A stretch of 64,000 nt of DNA from an uncultured Spirochaetaceae bacterium (GCA_902766125.1 CACXCG010000032.1:56301-120300), one strand, 5' to 3'. Positions 50,764 to 59,170 are shown, counted from the stretch's first letter. Numbers and translations: made by a program. The notes: generated from the letters alone by a model not told the origin.

Positions 50764-52884
50764 TTACCGAATATTAAAATAGAACCGCTTTAAGTAAGTG
50801 ATTCTCTGATTTGCTTTTTCCCACAGTTTACTCTCCGGATAATTTGCAACAAGGGTTTCGTATGTCTCAAGTGCATTGCGTATGTTGCGTACGTTTGACG
50901 GTGCTTCAAGTGTCTGTCCTTTCAGATACAGGCCTTCGTCAAGCCGTGTTGCTGACTTTTCAAAGAAGTCGTTCAGGTACATAAGTGCATCTTCGTACTG
51001 TTTTGCATCGTATGCTTTCTGAGCCAGTGCAAGAAGATCATCTGCAGAAAGACTGGTTGTGTCAGCATTGTTATTTGTGTTTGAAGAAGAACCTGTTGCT
51101 GTATTCTGTGTGCGCTGAGTTGTCCGTGATGAATCTGAAGCAGAAGAAGATTCTGTTGTCTGGATTACCGTAGAAACTCCGCTTTCGCCTGCGGTGTCAG
51201 ATGTATTTCCGCTGGTTGTGCCGGCCGAGTTTGTGTTTGCATTGGAATTTGCTCTGGATGCTGAACCCTGAGCATTTGTTCCTGACTGTGCTGTTCCGGT
51301 GCTGCTTGTGTCGCCTGCGCTGCCTTGTGTTCCCTGTGATGAGGTGGAAGAGTGCTGACTGTCAGAGCCAAGCCGTTCGGGAACAATCAGTTCGTAGTCA
51401 GGTGAGCGTACGCGGTTATCTGCAGAACCAGTGCCTTTGACAATTACTTCAAGGTAGTCATCAATGTAGGTGTCTGCAAGTGCATCGTATTTATAGAAGT
51501 GCAGGTATGTTGTTCCCTGCTGTTTTGCCTGAAGGGTAAAAAGTGTGTCACCTGTAGAAATGTTTCTTCCCCGGTAGTCCATAAGCGGTGACTGTACGGT
51601 TTCGCCTAAGTATACCCAACCTGTTCCGGGATACGATGTTTCAAGATATTCGTTTACGCGCAGTGTTACTGAGCGTGACGGAGTAAACGGCTGAATGGGT
51701 GTCGTAGTATTTACTGTCGGAATATCCGGTGTAATGGTTGTCGAATACGTTGGCGTGTCTATGCTGGAAGCAGCGGTGCTGTCTGTCTGACTTGCGCTCT
51801 GTGCTGCAGGAGTACTTGCAGTTGCACTGTTTGAAGAAGTAGTTGTCGCTGTGGTGGTTCTTGCAGTTGTTGCCGCAGCAGGTGTTGTTGAAGAACTTGT
51901 TGTCGCTGTTGCAGCCTGAGTACCGGATGTTGCAGGTCTTGCAGTAGAAGTAGCTGTTGTCGAACTTGTTGCCGTTGCTGCCGGCGTTGTTGTAGTAGAT
52001 GTCGTAGTTGCTGCAACCGGAGTCGTACTCGTAGCTGTTGTCGTTGTAACCGGAGTTGTAGTGGTGGTTCCTGTTACAGAAGTTTGTGTGGTAACTGCCG
52101 GTGAACTTGCAGTTGCATCTGTAACGGTTGTGGTGTTTCCGGGTGCAGTTGTTCCTGTCGGTGTTGTTCCGATTTTCTGTGTGCCGTCGCCGCTGGTTGT
52201 ATTTACTGCTTGCGGTACTGCTCCTTCTGCAATGCGGGTTGCATTTGTAACCGGAGTGCGTTCGCCTTCAGTATATGATTCATTGTCAAACTCTGTCATA
52301 AAGAAGGCTTCGTCACTGTCTATGATGTCGCTTTCTGCAATGTCCGATGAGCTTTCCGGATTAAGAATATCATCTGCGCGTTCTTCGGTGGTACTGGCGC
52401 TTTTATCTGTGTCAGTGGTAGTAGTAGTTGTTGTAGTGGTAACGGTTTTGCTTTCTGCAGTTTCTGTTTTGTCGCCTTCAGAGCTGTCTGTGTTTTGTGT
52501 TGTCGTTGCGTTTTGGTCAGTGCTGTCTGGGGTACTGTCTGTATTCTGTGCTGTGTTGTTGCCGGCGTTCTGTGTATCTGCGTTTATGCTTGTGTTCTGT
52601 CCGTCAACATAAGCAGGCTGGAATCCTGTGTTTACCGGATTTGTTGCTGCCGTAGAAGTTTGTGTTCTCTGCGACTGCGGAGTGCGGCTGGTAGAACTTC
52701 CTGATGTAGTAGTGCTGCCTGTTCTTGTCTGCGTCTGCTGCCTGTTTGAAACAGTGCTTGAAGTTGTTCTTCCTGTCTGTGTCTGATGCTGAGTTGTATC
52801 AGGCTCAAGGTCAAGACTTTCGCATGCGCTGAAGCAGAGAAGTGTACAGAATGCAATGAATGCGAGAACTCTCTTGTGTTTCAT
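50764..52884 (-). CDS. Ser/Thr-rich low-complexity lipoprotein with C-terminal TPR
   Basis: A 706-residue lipoprotein (lipobox LLCFSAC, Cys at residue 21). Residues about 30-395 are extremely rich in Thr, Ser, Ala, Gln and Asn, with runs of Thr and short near-repeats. Residues about 398-505 form a folded domain (VTLRVNEYLETSYPGTGWVYLGE, then GDTLFTLQAKQQGTTYLHFY). A second low-complexity linker runs to about 605, and the last 100 residues are TPR-like (ALAQKAYDAKQYEDALMYLNDF). This suggests an anchored, extended stalk carrying periplasmic binding domains. The repetitive coding could vary in length between strains. It follows the TM gene with an ATGA overlap. Confidence 0.8.
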   Translation of the reverse strand: MKHKRVLAFIAFCTLLCFSACESLDLEPDTTQHQTQTGRTTSSTVSNRQQTQTRTGSTTTSGSSTSRTPQSQRTQTSTAATNPVNTGFQPAYVDGQNTSINADTQNAGNNTAQNTDSTPDSTDQNATTTQNTDSSEGDKTETAESKTVTTTTTTTTTDTDKSASTTEERADDILNPESSSDIAESDIIDSDEAFFMTEFDNESYTEGERTPVTNATRIAEGAVPQAVNTTSGDGTQKIGTTPTGTTAPGNTTTVTDATASSPAVTTQTSVTGTTTTTPVTTTTATSTTPVAATTTSTTTTPAATATSSTTATSTARPATSGTQAATATTSSSTTPAAATTARTTTATTTSSNSATASTPAAQSASQTDSTAASSIDTPTYSTTITPDIPTVNTTTPIQPFTPSRSVTLRVNEYLETSYPGTGWVYLGETVQSPLMDYRGRNISTGDTLFTLQAKQQGTTYLHFYKYDALADTYIDDYLEVIVKGTGSADNRVRSPDYELIVPERLGSDSQHSSTSSQGTQGSAGDTSSTGTAQSGTNAQGSASRANSNANTNSAGTTSGNTSDTAGESGVSTVIQTTESSSASDSSRTTQRTQNTATGSSSNTNNNADTTSLSADDLLALAQKAYDAKQYEDALMYLNDFFEKSATRLDEGLYLKGQTLEAPSNVRNIRNALETYETLVANYPESKLWEKANQRITYLKRFYFNIR

Positions 52885-53252
52885 GGCGCAGCTCCCGTTA
52901 TGGTTTCGGCAAGATGCTGGTTCTGTGCTTCAAGGTCTTTCAGTAACGACTGGTCAACACTTGTAAACCAGCGTGCTTCGTCTTCGCTGTCCCACTGGCC
53001 GTCTTTCTGACGTGAGTAGTAATAGTCCTGAACAATACTGGGCGCGTTGGGTGCAAGAAATTCATCTACTGCAACAAACGTACTGTCGTAAGGTGCCTGT
53101 ATGCGTTTTTTTGTTCCGTGTGAAGCGTATGCAAGCGCAATAATAACTGCACTGAGTACAAAGAAAATCAGTATGCCGCTGATGATAAGAGAAAGTTTTG
53201 TCTGACGCTGAATAAAATCCTTTATTTCCGCACTAACATCACTGAGCGTCAT
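52881..53252 (-). CDS. Single-pass membrane protein between smc and lipoprotein gene
   Basis: A 123-residue protein with a short N-terminal cytoplasmic helix, one membrane segment (residues about 21-43, LIISGILIFFVLSAVIIALAY) and a small extracytoplasmic part with a Tyr-rich stretch (SIVQDYYYSRQKDGQWD). The family is unknown. It overlaps the smc end by 14 nt and the lipoprotein start by 4 nt, so the three are tightly coupled. It and the lipoprotein may work together in the envelope. Confidence 0.75.
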   Translation of the reverse strand: MTLSDVSAEIKDFIQRQTKLSLIISGILIFFVLSAVIIALAYASHGTKKRIQAPYDSTFVAVDEFLAPNAPSIVQDYYYSRQKDGQWDSEDEARWFTSVDQSLLKDLEAQNQHLAETITGAAP

Positions 53253-56200
53253 CCTGAGTTTTTTCCTCCTGGGTTTCTGCTTCTTTCTGTTCTGTTTCTG
53301 CTGTTTCTTCCGGTTTTTCTTCTTCGGTTACCGCAGGTTCTTCTTTTTGTTCCGGCTCTGTAACTTTCAGCGAACCGTCAGGGTTGTGCTCGCGTCTGGG
53401 CGGGCGGGGTGGCAGTACGATTCCTTCTTCGGGTTCAACTTCTTCTTCTACGAATTCTTCCGTGCTGTCATCAAATACTGCCTTTCCGTTCAGCATGTCT
53501 TCGTCAAGTTTTATCTGAACGACTTTGGTAACACCGCGGTCTTCCATGGTAACACCCAGCATGCTTGAAGCACCCATAACGGTTTTGCGGTTATGCGTAA
53601 TGACAATGTACTGGCTGACGTTTGCAAATTCACGCAGTGTGCGGACAAAACTGCCAACGTTGGTATCGTCAAGAGCCGCATCAATCTCGTCAAGCAGACA
53701 GAAGGGGCTGGGGCGTACCTGATATGTTGCAAACAGAAGTGCAACTGCAGTCATGGTCTTTTCTCCACCGGAAAGCAGCGAAATGTTTTCCAGCTTTTTT
53801 CCCGGCGGCTGAGCATAAATATCAATACCAGAGGTAAGTACGTTTGTAGGATCCACTAAGCGAAGGTCTGCACGTCCTGCATTTCCAAACAGGCGGCGGA
53901 ACATATTGTGGAAGTTTTTCTGGATCTTGCGGTATGTGTTAAGGAACATCTCTGCAGACTTACTGCGGATTTCTTCACTGACGCGTACCAGGTTTTCAAG
54001 TGATTTCTGAGCATCATTGTAGTTTGCCTGCTGGCGTTCGTAGCGTTCTTTTTCTTCTGCAAACTGTTCCAGGGCCATAAGGTTAACCTGTCCCAGATCG
54101 CTGATTTTCTGACGGGTCTGCGCAAGTTTTTCTTTGAGCGTTGCAGCGGGCGTTGTAATGGTGTACATGCGCTCTTCAAATTCCATAAGATCGCGTGAAT
54201 AGTTGTCCTGGAAGTTCTGCTTAACATTGCGGATTTCCGTTTCGTTCTGAACAATGTCGACAGACAGTTTTTCAAGCTGAGCCTGATACTTATTTTTTTC
54301 TTCCTGTTTTTTCTGGAGTGCTGTCTGTTTACCGCTTACACGGCTGTTGCAGTCTGAAATCTGTTTGTCCAGTTCTTCAAGTTCTCTGGTGATTTTTTCA
54401 CCCTGAGCCTGAAGTTCTGCAATCTGTTCATCCAGTTCTTCAATCTGCTCGTCCATTTCGTCACGGCGTCGGGTTTCTTCGTACAGTTCATCCTGACGTT
54501 CTTTGAGTGACAGCTGTTCTGAAGAAAGGGTTTTCTGTAAACTCTTTATCTGCTGTTCTGCAGAGAAAATCTGCTGACTCATGCTTGCCTGGTTTACGCG
54601 CAGTTTTTCAAGCGTTTCGCGGTACTCGTTGATTTTTTTGCTGAGTACTGCATTTGTCTTGGTCAGTTCTTCTGAAGCCTTGCGGATTTCTTCGACCTGT
54701 GCAATGTTCTGCTGAATGTTCTGGTCTATGCCGCGTTTTTTTGTGATGATACCTTCCGGTGAAAGAAATTCATCAATGAACTGCGGAGTTGTTTTTGTGT
54801 ACTCATCAATTGCTTCTGACAGCTGCACAAGCATTTTTCCTAAATCATCAAAAGCCTGTACTGCATCGGTAGAAAAACGTGAAGTTTCCTGTGCTGAATG
54901 GCTTGAAAGGGAAGCAAAATCGCGGAAAATGTTTCCTCTTCCCGAAGCAAAAATCTTAATCTTTTCAAGCTGAGTAGTAAGCGCTTCTTTTGCGGTGCGG
55001 TTTGCTGCTGCAGAGTATCCTGCATCCTTAAGTTTTGCGTCCAGTTCGGTAACAATGTCTTCGGTAATGGATGCCAGCTGGTTCTGCAGTTCCTGACGTT
55101 CTGCATCAAGGTTGTGGATCTTTCCGCCGTTAATGCCGATCTGCTTTTCGTTTTCGTCAATCTGGCCGGAAGATGCCTGAATGTTTGAGACAAAGCCCTG
55201 AATGTTTTTGTTTAAGTCTGCAAGCTGTTTGTTTTTTTCGTGCAGTTCTGCATTCTGTGTGTCTATGTCTTCGTTGTATTCGTCTATGCGTTCCTGAATG
55301 TTTTTAATGCGGTTTTCAAGCTGTCCGACTTTTTCGCGCAGTTCACTCTGATGGTCACGCAGCTGTTTTTCCATTGCTTTTTTTCCAGTCTGTTCGGCTG
55401 AAATTTTTATGACTTCCTGCTGCTTTGTGTTAACCTGATCCTGCAGTGCTTTTATTTTGTCTGTATTTTCGTTGAGCGTGCTGTAGATTTCTTCTATTTC
55501 TTTTGCGGCTGCATCACGTTTTTCTTCTGCTTCCTTACGCTTTGATTCATGCTGTGCTTTGCTCTGCGTAAAATCTTTCAGTTTTAAAAGCTGAATGTCC
55601 AGTTCATAGTTGAATTTATCTTCGGTAAGCTTACGGTATTTTGCAGTTTTGTCTGCCTGAACTTTGAGCGTTTCGTAGTTGCGTTTTGTTTCTGCAAGTC
55701 CCAGATCTATCTGAGCAAGGTTTGCACGGGTGCGTTCCAGTTCGCGTTCTGCTTCTGCAACTTCTGCCTTACTGCGGCTGATTCCTGCTGCTTCTTCAAA
55801 CAGATAGCGTCTGTCTTCCGGTTTAGAAGAAAGAATCTGATCGATTTTACCCTGTTCCATGACAGAGTAGGCAGCTTTACCGACACCGGTGTCCATAAAC
55901 ATTTTGCGGATTTCGGTAGCAGTTGCCTGTCTTCCGTTGATAAAGTATTCGTTTTCTCCTGAGCGGTACAGGCGGCGCTTTATGGCTACTTCAAGGTCTT
56001 CGCCGGGAATGAGGCTGTTTTCGTTTGCAATGGTAAGGGTAACTTCTGCAAGACCCAGCGGGGGACGGGTTTCGGTTCCGTTAAAGATAACGTCTTCCAT
56101 TGTGGCCGCACGTAAGTTCTTTGAGCGGTTTTCGGCAAGTACCCATTTGATTGCATCAACTACGTTACTCTTTCCACAACCGTTCGGGCCCAGAAGCGCA

Positions 56201-56280
56201 GTAATTCCGTCCGCAAAATTGATGCGGGTTCTGTCGGCGAAAGATTTAAATCCGTATATTTCGAGACTTTTTAAAAACAC
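53239..56280 (-). CDS. smc: SMC chromosome segregation ATPase without recognisable hinge
   Basis: A 1013-residue SMC. The N-terminal head has FKSFADRTRINF and Walker A GPNGCGKSN (31-39), and the C-terminal head has signature LLSGGEKTMTAVALL (near 835) and Walker B LLDEIDAALDD (near 863). Coiled coils run from about 165 to 410 and from 540 to 790. Typical bacterial SMC is near 1180 residues with a glycine-rich hinge of about 150. Here residues 412-540 (DAKLKDAGYSAAANRTAKEA to TKTNAVLSKK) show no hinge motif. The last 75 residues are acidic and Pro/Glu-rich. No scpA or scpB is in the window. SMC family membership is firm; the missing hinge is my reading. Confidence 0.93.
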   Translation of the reverse strand: MFLKSLEIYGFKSFADRTRINFADGITALLGPNGCGKSNVVDAIKWVLAENRSKNLRAATMEDVIFNGTETRPPLGLAEVTLTIANENSLIPGEDLEVAIKRRLYRSGENEYFINGRQATATEIRKMFMDTGVGKAAYSVMEQGKIDQILSSKPEDRRYLFEEAAGISRSKAEVAEAERELERTRANLAQIDLGLAETKRNYETLKVQADKTAKYRKLTEDKFNYELDIQLLKLKDFTQSKAQHESKRKEAEEKRDAAAKEIEEIYSTLNENTDKIKALQDQVNTKQQEVIKISAEQTGKKAMEKQLRDHQSELREKVGQLENRIKNIQERIDEYNEDIDTQNAELHEKNKQLADLNKNIQGFVSNIQASSGQIDENEKQIGINGGKIHNLDAERQELQNQLASITEDIVTELDAKLKDAGYSAAANRTAKEALTTQLEKIKIFASGRGNIFRDFASLSSHSAQETSRFSTDAVQAFDDLGKMLVQLSEAIDEYTKTTPQFIDEFLSPEGIITKKRGIDQNIQQNIAQVEEIRKASEELTKTNAVLSKKINEYRETLEKLRVNQASMSQQIFSAEQQIKSLQKTLSSEQLSLKERQDELYEETRRRDEMDEQIEELDEQIAELQAQGEKITRELEELDKQISDCNSRVSGKQTALQKKQEEKNKYQAQLEKLSVDIVQNETEIRNVKQNFQDNYSRDLMEFEERMYTITTPAATLKEKLAQTRQKISDLGQVNLMALEQFAEEKERYERQQANYNDAQKSLENLVRVSEEIRSKSAEMFLNTYRKIQKNFHNMFRRLFGNAGRADLRLVDPTNVLTSGIDIYAQPPGKKLENISLLSGGEKTMTAVALLFATYQVRPSPFCLLDEIDAALDDTNVGSFVRTLREFANVSQYIVITHNRKTVMGASSMLGVTMEDRGVTKVVQIKLDEDMLNGKAVFDDSTEEFVEEEVEPEEGIVLPPRPPRREHNPDGSLKVTEPEQKEEPAVTEEEKPEETAETEQKEAETQEEKTQDDAQ

Positions 56281-56294
56281 AGGAACGTCCCCTC

Positions 56295-56741
56295 TTAGTA
56301 TTGGGAAAGTATACTAAAAAAAGGCATATTAAACAAGATACTTGCGGCTAAAGTACTGGCGGTAAGGTAGGGTGCATAGGCTATGGATTTGCCCGATTTC
56401 CACTTTCTTTGTATAGTGATTACGATGACTGCAAGCACGGCAGAGAAAAAAAAGCCCAGAAACACAAGAACCGGTCCTGCATACATTCCGCAGACAGCTC
56501 CGTATTTTACGTCTCCCCAGCCAAGTCCTTTTTTACTTGCAAACCGGATTACAGTAAGGAAAAGCGGTGCCAGTACTGCTGCCAGTACATACAGCCAGAT
56601 GCCGCTTCGGTCAAAAAGCACACGGTACAGCGTTACCATCGAAAAAGAAAGCAGGGTAAATGCATCGGGTATTTTCTGCGTCCGTATGTCGTATATGCAG
56701 ACAGGAATGGAAACTAGAAGAAAAATGACAGAGATAATCAC
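56295..56741 (-). CDS. A24-type prepilin peptidase, minimal form
   Basis: A 148-residue membrane protein with about five helices and both catalytic aspartates of the A24 family: YDIRTQKIPDAF near residue 18 and GWGDVKYG near residue 74. It lacks the N-terminal methyltransferase domain of PilD-type enzymes, like many minimal type IV prepilin or preflagellin peptidases. No pilin or secretion ATPase gene is nearby, so its substrate must be encoded elsewhere. It overlaps the helicase gene by ATGA and is followed by smc after 14 nt. Confidence 0.85.
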   Translation of the reverse strand: MIISVIFLLVSIPVCIYDIRTQKIPDAFTLLSFSMVTLYRVLFDRSGIWLYVLAAVLAPLFLTVIRFASKKGLGWGDVKYGAVCGMYAGPVLVFLGFFFSAVLAVIVITIQRKWKSGKSIAYAPYLTASTLAASILFNMPFFSILSQY

Positions 56742-57916
56742 TGGACGTCTTCCCCTGGACTTATGACTTTTCCCTTAAACAGCTGTTTGGGGTATACGGT
56801 AATGCCAAGTCGTTTTTCCAGTGCGGCATAACGGCGCAAGTCCCGCTCGTCACCAATGACACAGTTTATGCCGGTCTTTCCCATGCGTGCAGTTCTTCCG
56901 GCGCGGTGTATGAAAAAGTCGTCACCTTCAGGAAGGTCCATCTGAACTACATGGCTTACGTCTGCAATGTCAAGTCCGCGGGAGGCAAGGTCTGTGGTAA
57001 CAAGAACCCGTACTTTTCCGCTCTTAAACCGGTCTATGGCAGTTTTTCGTGCCTTTTTGTCGGCTTTTGCACTTAATCCTTCGCAGTCAATTTTGCGGTA
57101 CTGCAGTTTCTGCACAATGTTAAGCAGCTGGTCGCTCCGTGAAGTAAAGACAATTATCTTTTTTCCGTCTACAGCATTTATAAAGCTTCTGAGGGTGTCT
57201 ATTTTGTCCCTTCGCTCAGCATAGAGTGCCCAGTGTGTAATGCGTTTTTTAAGCACTTCTTCCTGAGGTAAGGTTACCAGTGCAAGGTCTGAGACTTCCT
57301 GTCCTTCTGCAATGCGTTTTCTTGAGTCCTGCAGGATTTGTACCGTATATTCGTTAACTGTTGCAGAACAGCCCAAAATCTGAACGGTTTGCGGTAATCG
57401 TTCCAGAAGACCTTCTGTTGCATCCCTCAGTTCTTTGCTTAGAAGACGGTCGGTTTCGTCCAGTACCAGTGCATGAACTTTATCTGCCTTCAGTTTTTTT
57501 AAGTGAATCAGCTCAAGAATGCGGCTTGTTCCCCCAATGACAATATCCGGCTTGGTTTTAAGCATTTCAATCTGACGGTTAAGGGGTGCACCTCCTATGC
57601 ACAGAATGCAGCCCAGGTCTGTTATCATCTGAACCTGCTGTTTTATTTGTGCGGCAAGTTCGTATGTGGGTGCGGCAACTAAAAGCCGGACTGCTTTGTC
57701 GGGATTGGGAGTGTTTTCCAGGTACTGAACAAGCGGCAAAAGGTAAGAAAGGGTTTTTCCTGTTCCGGTTTCACTCTGAAACAGCATGTTACCGCCTTCA
57801 GCTATAAGCGGAATGACTTTTTTCTGAACGGGACTGGGAGTCGTGATGCTGTGTTCTGCAAGTTTTGCTGTCAGTGACGGGTTTACACCCAGCTGTTCAA
57901 AGGTAACGGTTTCCAT
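56738..57916 (-). CDS. DEAD-box RNA helicase (DETD variant)
   Basis: A 392-residue ATP-dependent RNA helicase. The Q motif (FEQLGVNPSLTAKLAEHSIT), motif I SETGTGKT (48-55), motif II DETD (in LVLDETDRLLS), motif III SAT and motif VI HRAGRTARMG are all present. Motif II reads DETD rather than DEAD. The C-terminus is short. It starts the long minus-strand run through smc and serS. ATG 57916 has no ribosome site; an extended -10 (TGC-TATAGT) ends 6 nt before it, suggesting leaderless translation. Confidence 0.93.
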   Translation of the reverse strand: METVTFEQLGVNPSLTAKLAEHSITTPSPVQKKVIPLIAEGGNMLFQSETGTGKTLSYLLPLVQYLENTPNPDKAVRLLVAAPTYELAAQIKQQVQMITDLGCILCIGGAPLNRQIEMLKTKPDIVIGGTSRILELIHLKKLKADKVHALVLDETDRLLSKELRDATEGLLERLPQTVQILGCSATVNEYTVQILQDSRKRIAEGQEVSDLALVTLPQEEVLKKRITHWALYAERRDKIDTLRSFINAVDGKKIIVFTSRSDQLLNIVQKLQYRKIDCEGLSAKADKKARKTAIDRFKSGKVRVLVTTDLASRGLDIADVSHVVQMDLPEGDDFFIHRAGRTARMGKTGINCVIGDERDLRRYAALEKRLGITVYPKQLFKGKVISPGEDVQ

Positions 57917-57962
57917 ACGGCTACTATAGCATATTTTACATATTTAAGATATACTTACCCTT
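57917..57962. promoter_or_regulatory. 46-bp divergent promoter module, second example
   Basis: The whole gap between the helicase (-) and glycosyltransferase (+) genes. The minus-strand -10 (TATAGT, 57923-57928) ends 6 nt before the helicase ATG. The plus-strand -10 (TATACT, 57950-57955) ends 7 nt before the glycosyltransferase ATG. The two boxes are 21 bp apart. Neither gene has a Shine-Dalgarno. Length and internal spacing equal those of 24825-24870, and both contain TATAGCATA at the same position. Confidence 0.7.
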
Positions 57963-59084
57963 ATGTTTATTGGAATTGATACGTTTGGCTGCGATCACGG
58001 AAGAAGTGGCGCAGGTTCTTATCTGCTTTCTCTGGTTAAGGAACTTCCGGTTACCGATAAAATTCATTTCGGTTTGTTTGGTGCAGAAGTAGACCGCTAT
58101 ACCTATACCGGATCAAATCAGTTTGCGTTTGAACGCGTAGATGTTCCTGACAGTCTGCCTGCAGAACGTATGTGGCATGTTATGCGTGCAAATAAATTTG
58201 CTTTGCGCGAGGGATACGATGTAGTGCTGTATGCAGCCGGCAGTCGTATGCTGCCCCGCTCATTCAAAAAAGTGCCCGGGGTTGCGGTAGTTATAGATCT
58301 GGTCAGTTCAAAATTAACTGCGGATTCTGATTTCTGGCAGAGAAAGCGTATGATTAAATCCCTTTCAAAGACTCAGTGCATTATTGCTGCCAGTATGTTC
58401 ATAAAAAAAGACCTGGAACGCAGCGGCGTAAAATCATCTCGCATAGAAGTTGTGCATAACGGTATAGACCACAGCCTGTTTTTCCCAAAAGAAATGGGCG
58501 CTGACGAAGTGTTGGATATAAAACCGTTTGCCATAAAACGTCCTTATTTTATTTATGCAAGCCGTCTTCTGGGGCCCGAAAAAAAACATGCCGAACTGAT
58601 ACAGGCATTTTCGCTTTTTAAGCAGCGCACCGGTTTACCGCACCGTCTGGTTCTTGCAGGAAGTGACGGTCCATATGCAGAAGAAGTTCACCGTGCAGCC
58701 TTGGAAAGTCCGTATGCAAGTGATATTTTTATTACCGGCTACTTTCCGCATGAAAGTTTTCCGCAGCTGTATCGCGGGGCTGAAGCGTGTGTGTTCCCGT
58801 CGGTAAGTGAAGGCGTGGGACTTCCTGTGCTTGAGGCTATGGCAACAGGACTTCCGGTTGCATGTGCAAAAGCCGGCGCCTTACCGGAAATAGCAGGTGA
58901 ACATGCCCTGTATTTTGACAGCGACAATATTGAAGAAATGGCGCAGTGTATGGAACGTCTGGTAAGTGATGCTTCTCTTAGACAGAAGCTTGTTGCCGGT
59001 GGAATAGAGTGGGCTTCCCGTTTTTCATGGCAGAAGACAGCACAGGAAACCCTTTCCATTCTGGAATCCGTTGCAAAAAAATGA
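57963..59084 (+). CDS. GT4-family glycosyltransferase
   Basis: A 373-residue GT-B enzyme. The N-domain has the glycine-rich start FGCDHGRSGAGSYLLSLV, and HNGIDHSLFFP lies near 170. The donor site has SRLLGPEKKHAELIQAF and the acidic motif PSVSEGVGLPVLEAMATGLPV (E-x7-E, near 285). Such enzymes transfer a sugar from a nucleotide donor to a lipid or polysaccharide; acceptor unknown. A -10 box ends 7 nt before ATG 57963 with no ribosome site. The stop overlaps a short downstream ORF by ATGA. Confidence 0.9.
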   Translation: MFIGIDTFGCDHGRSGAGSYLLSLVKELPVTDKIHFGLFGAEVDRYTYTGSNQFAFERVDVPDSLPAERMWHVMRANKFALREGYDVVLYAAGSRMLPRSFKKVPGVAVVIDLVSSKLTADSDFWQRKRMIKSLSKTQCIIAASMFIKKDLERSGVKSSRIEVVHNGIDHSLFFPKEMGADEVLDIKPFAIKRPYFIYASRLLGPEKKHAELIQAFSLFKQRTGLPHRLVLAGSDGPYAEEVHRAALESPYASDIFITGYFPHESFPQLYRGAEACVFPSVSEGVGLPVLEAMATGLPVACAKAGALPEIAGEHALYFDSDNIEEMAQCMERLVSDASLRQKLVAGGIEWASRFSWQKTAQETLSILESVAKK

Positions 59085-59170
59085 AAGCATTTATAGTTTA
59101 TTGTCATCCCTCCGAAGATTCGTTTACCCGCTGTGTGCGTGATTCAAATTACACGGAAATAAAACCATGA
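59081..59170 (+). pseudogene. N-terminal remnant of an NAD(P)H-dependent oxidoreductase (flavodoxin fold)
   Basis: A 29-residue open frame starting MKAFIVYCHPSEDSFTRCVR, the standard start of MdaB/Kef-type NAD(P)H quinone reductases (first strand and FMN-phosphate loop). It stops after seven further residues. The gene for a full enzyme would need about 180 residues. The C-terminal portion of the same family appears at once downstream in another frame (59167 on). The ATG overlaps the glycosyltransferase stop by 4 nt. The simplest reading is an internal deletion that removed about 90-110 codons. Confidence 0.65.

Noticed and set aside
50985..52600. Possible CRISPR-like or tandem repeat array
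   Set aside because: The repetitiveness comes from low-complexity coding (Thr/Ser codons) without constant-length repeats and spacers.
52061..52612. Long plus-strand ORF of 183 codons rich in Val and Ser
   Set aside because: It is the antisense of the Thr/Ser low-complexity tract of the lipoprotein. The composition (Val from reversed ACN/AAC codons) is a by-product, and there is no ribosome site or family.
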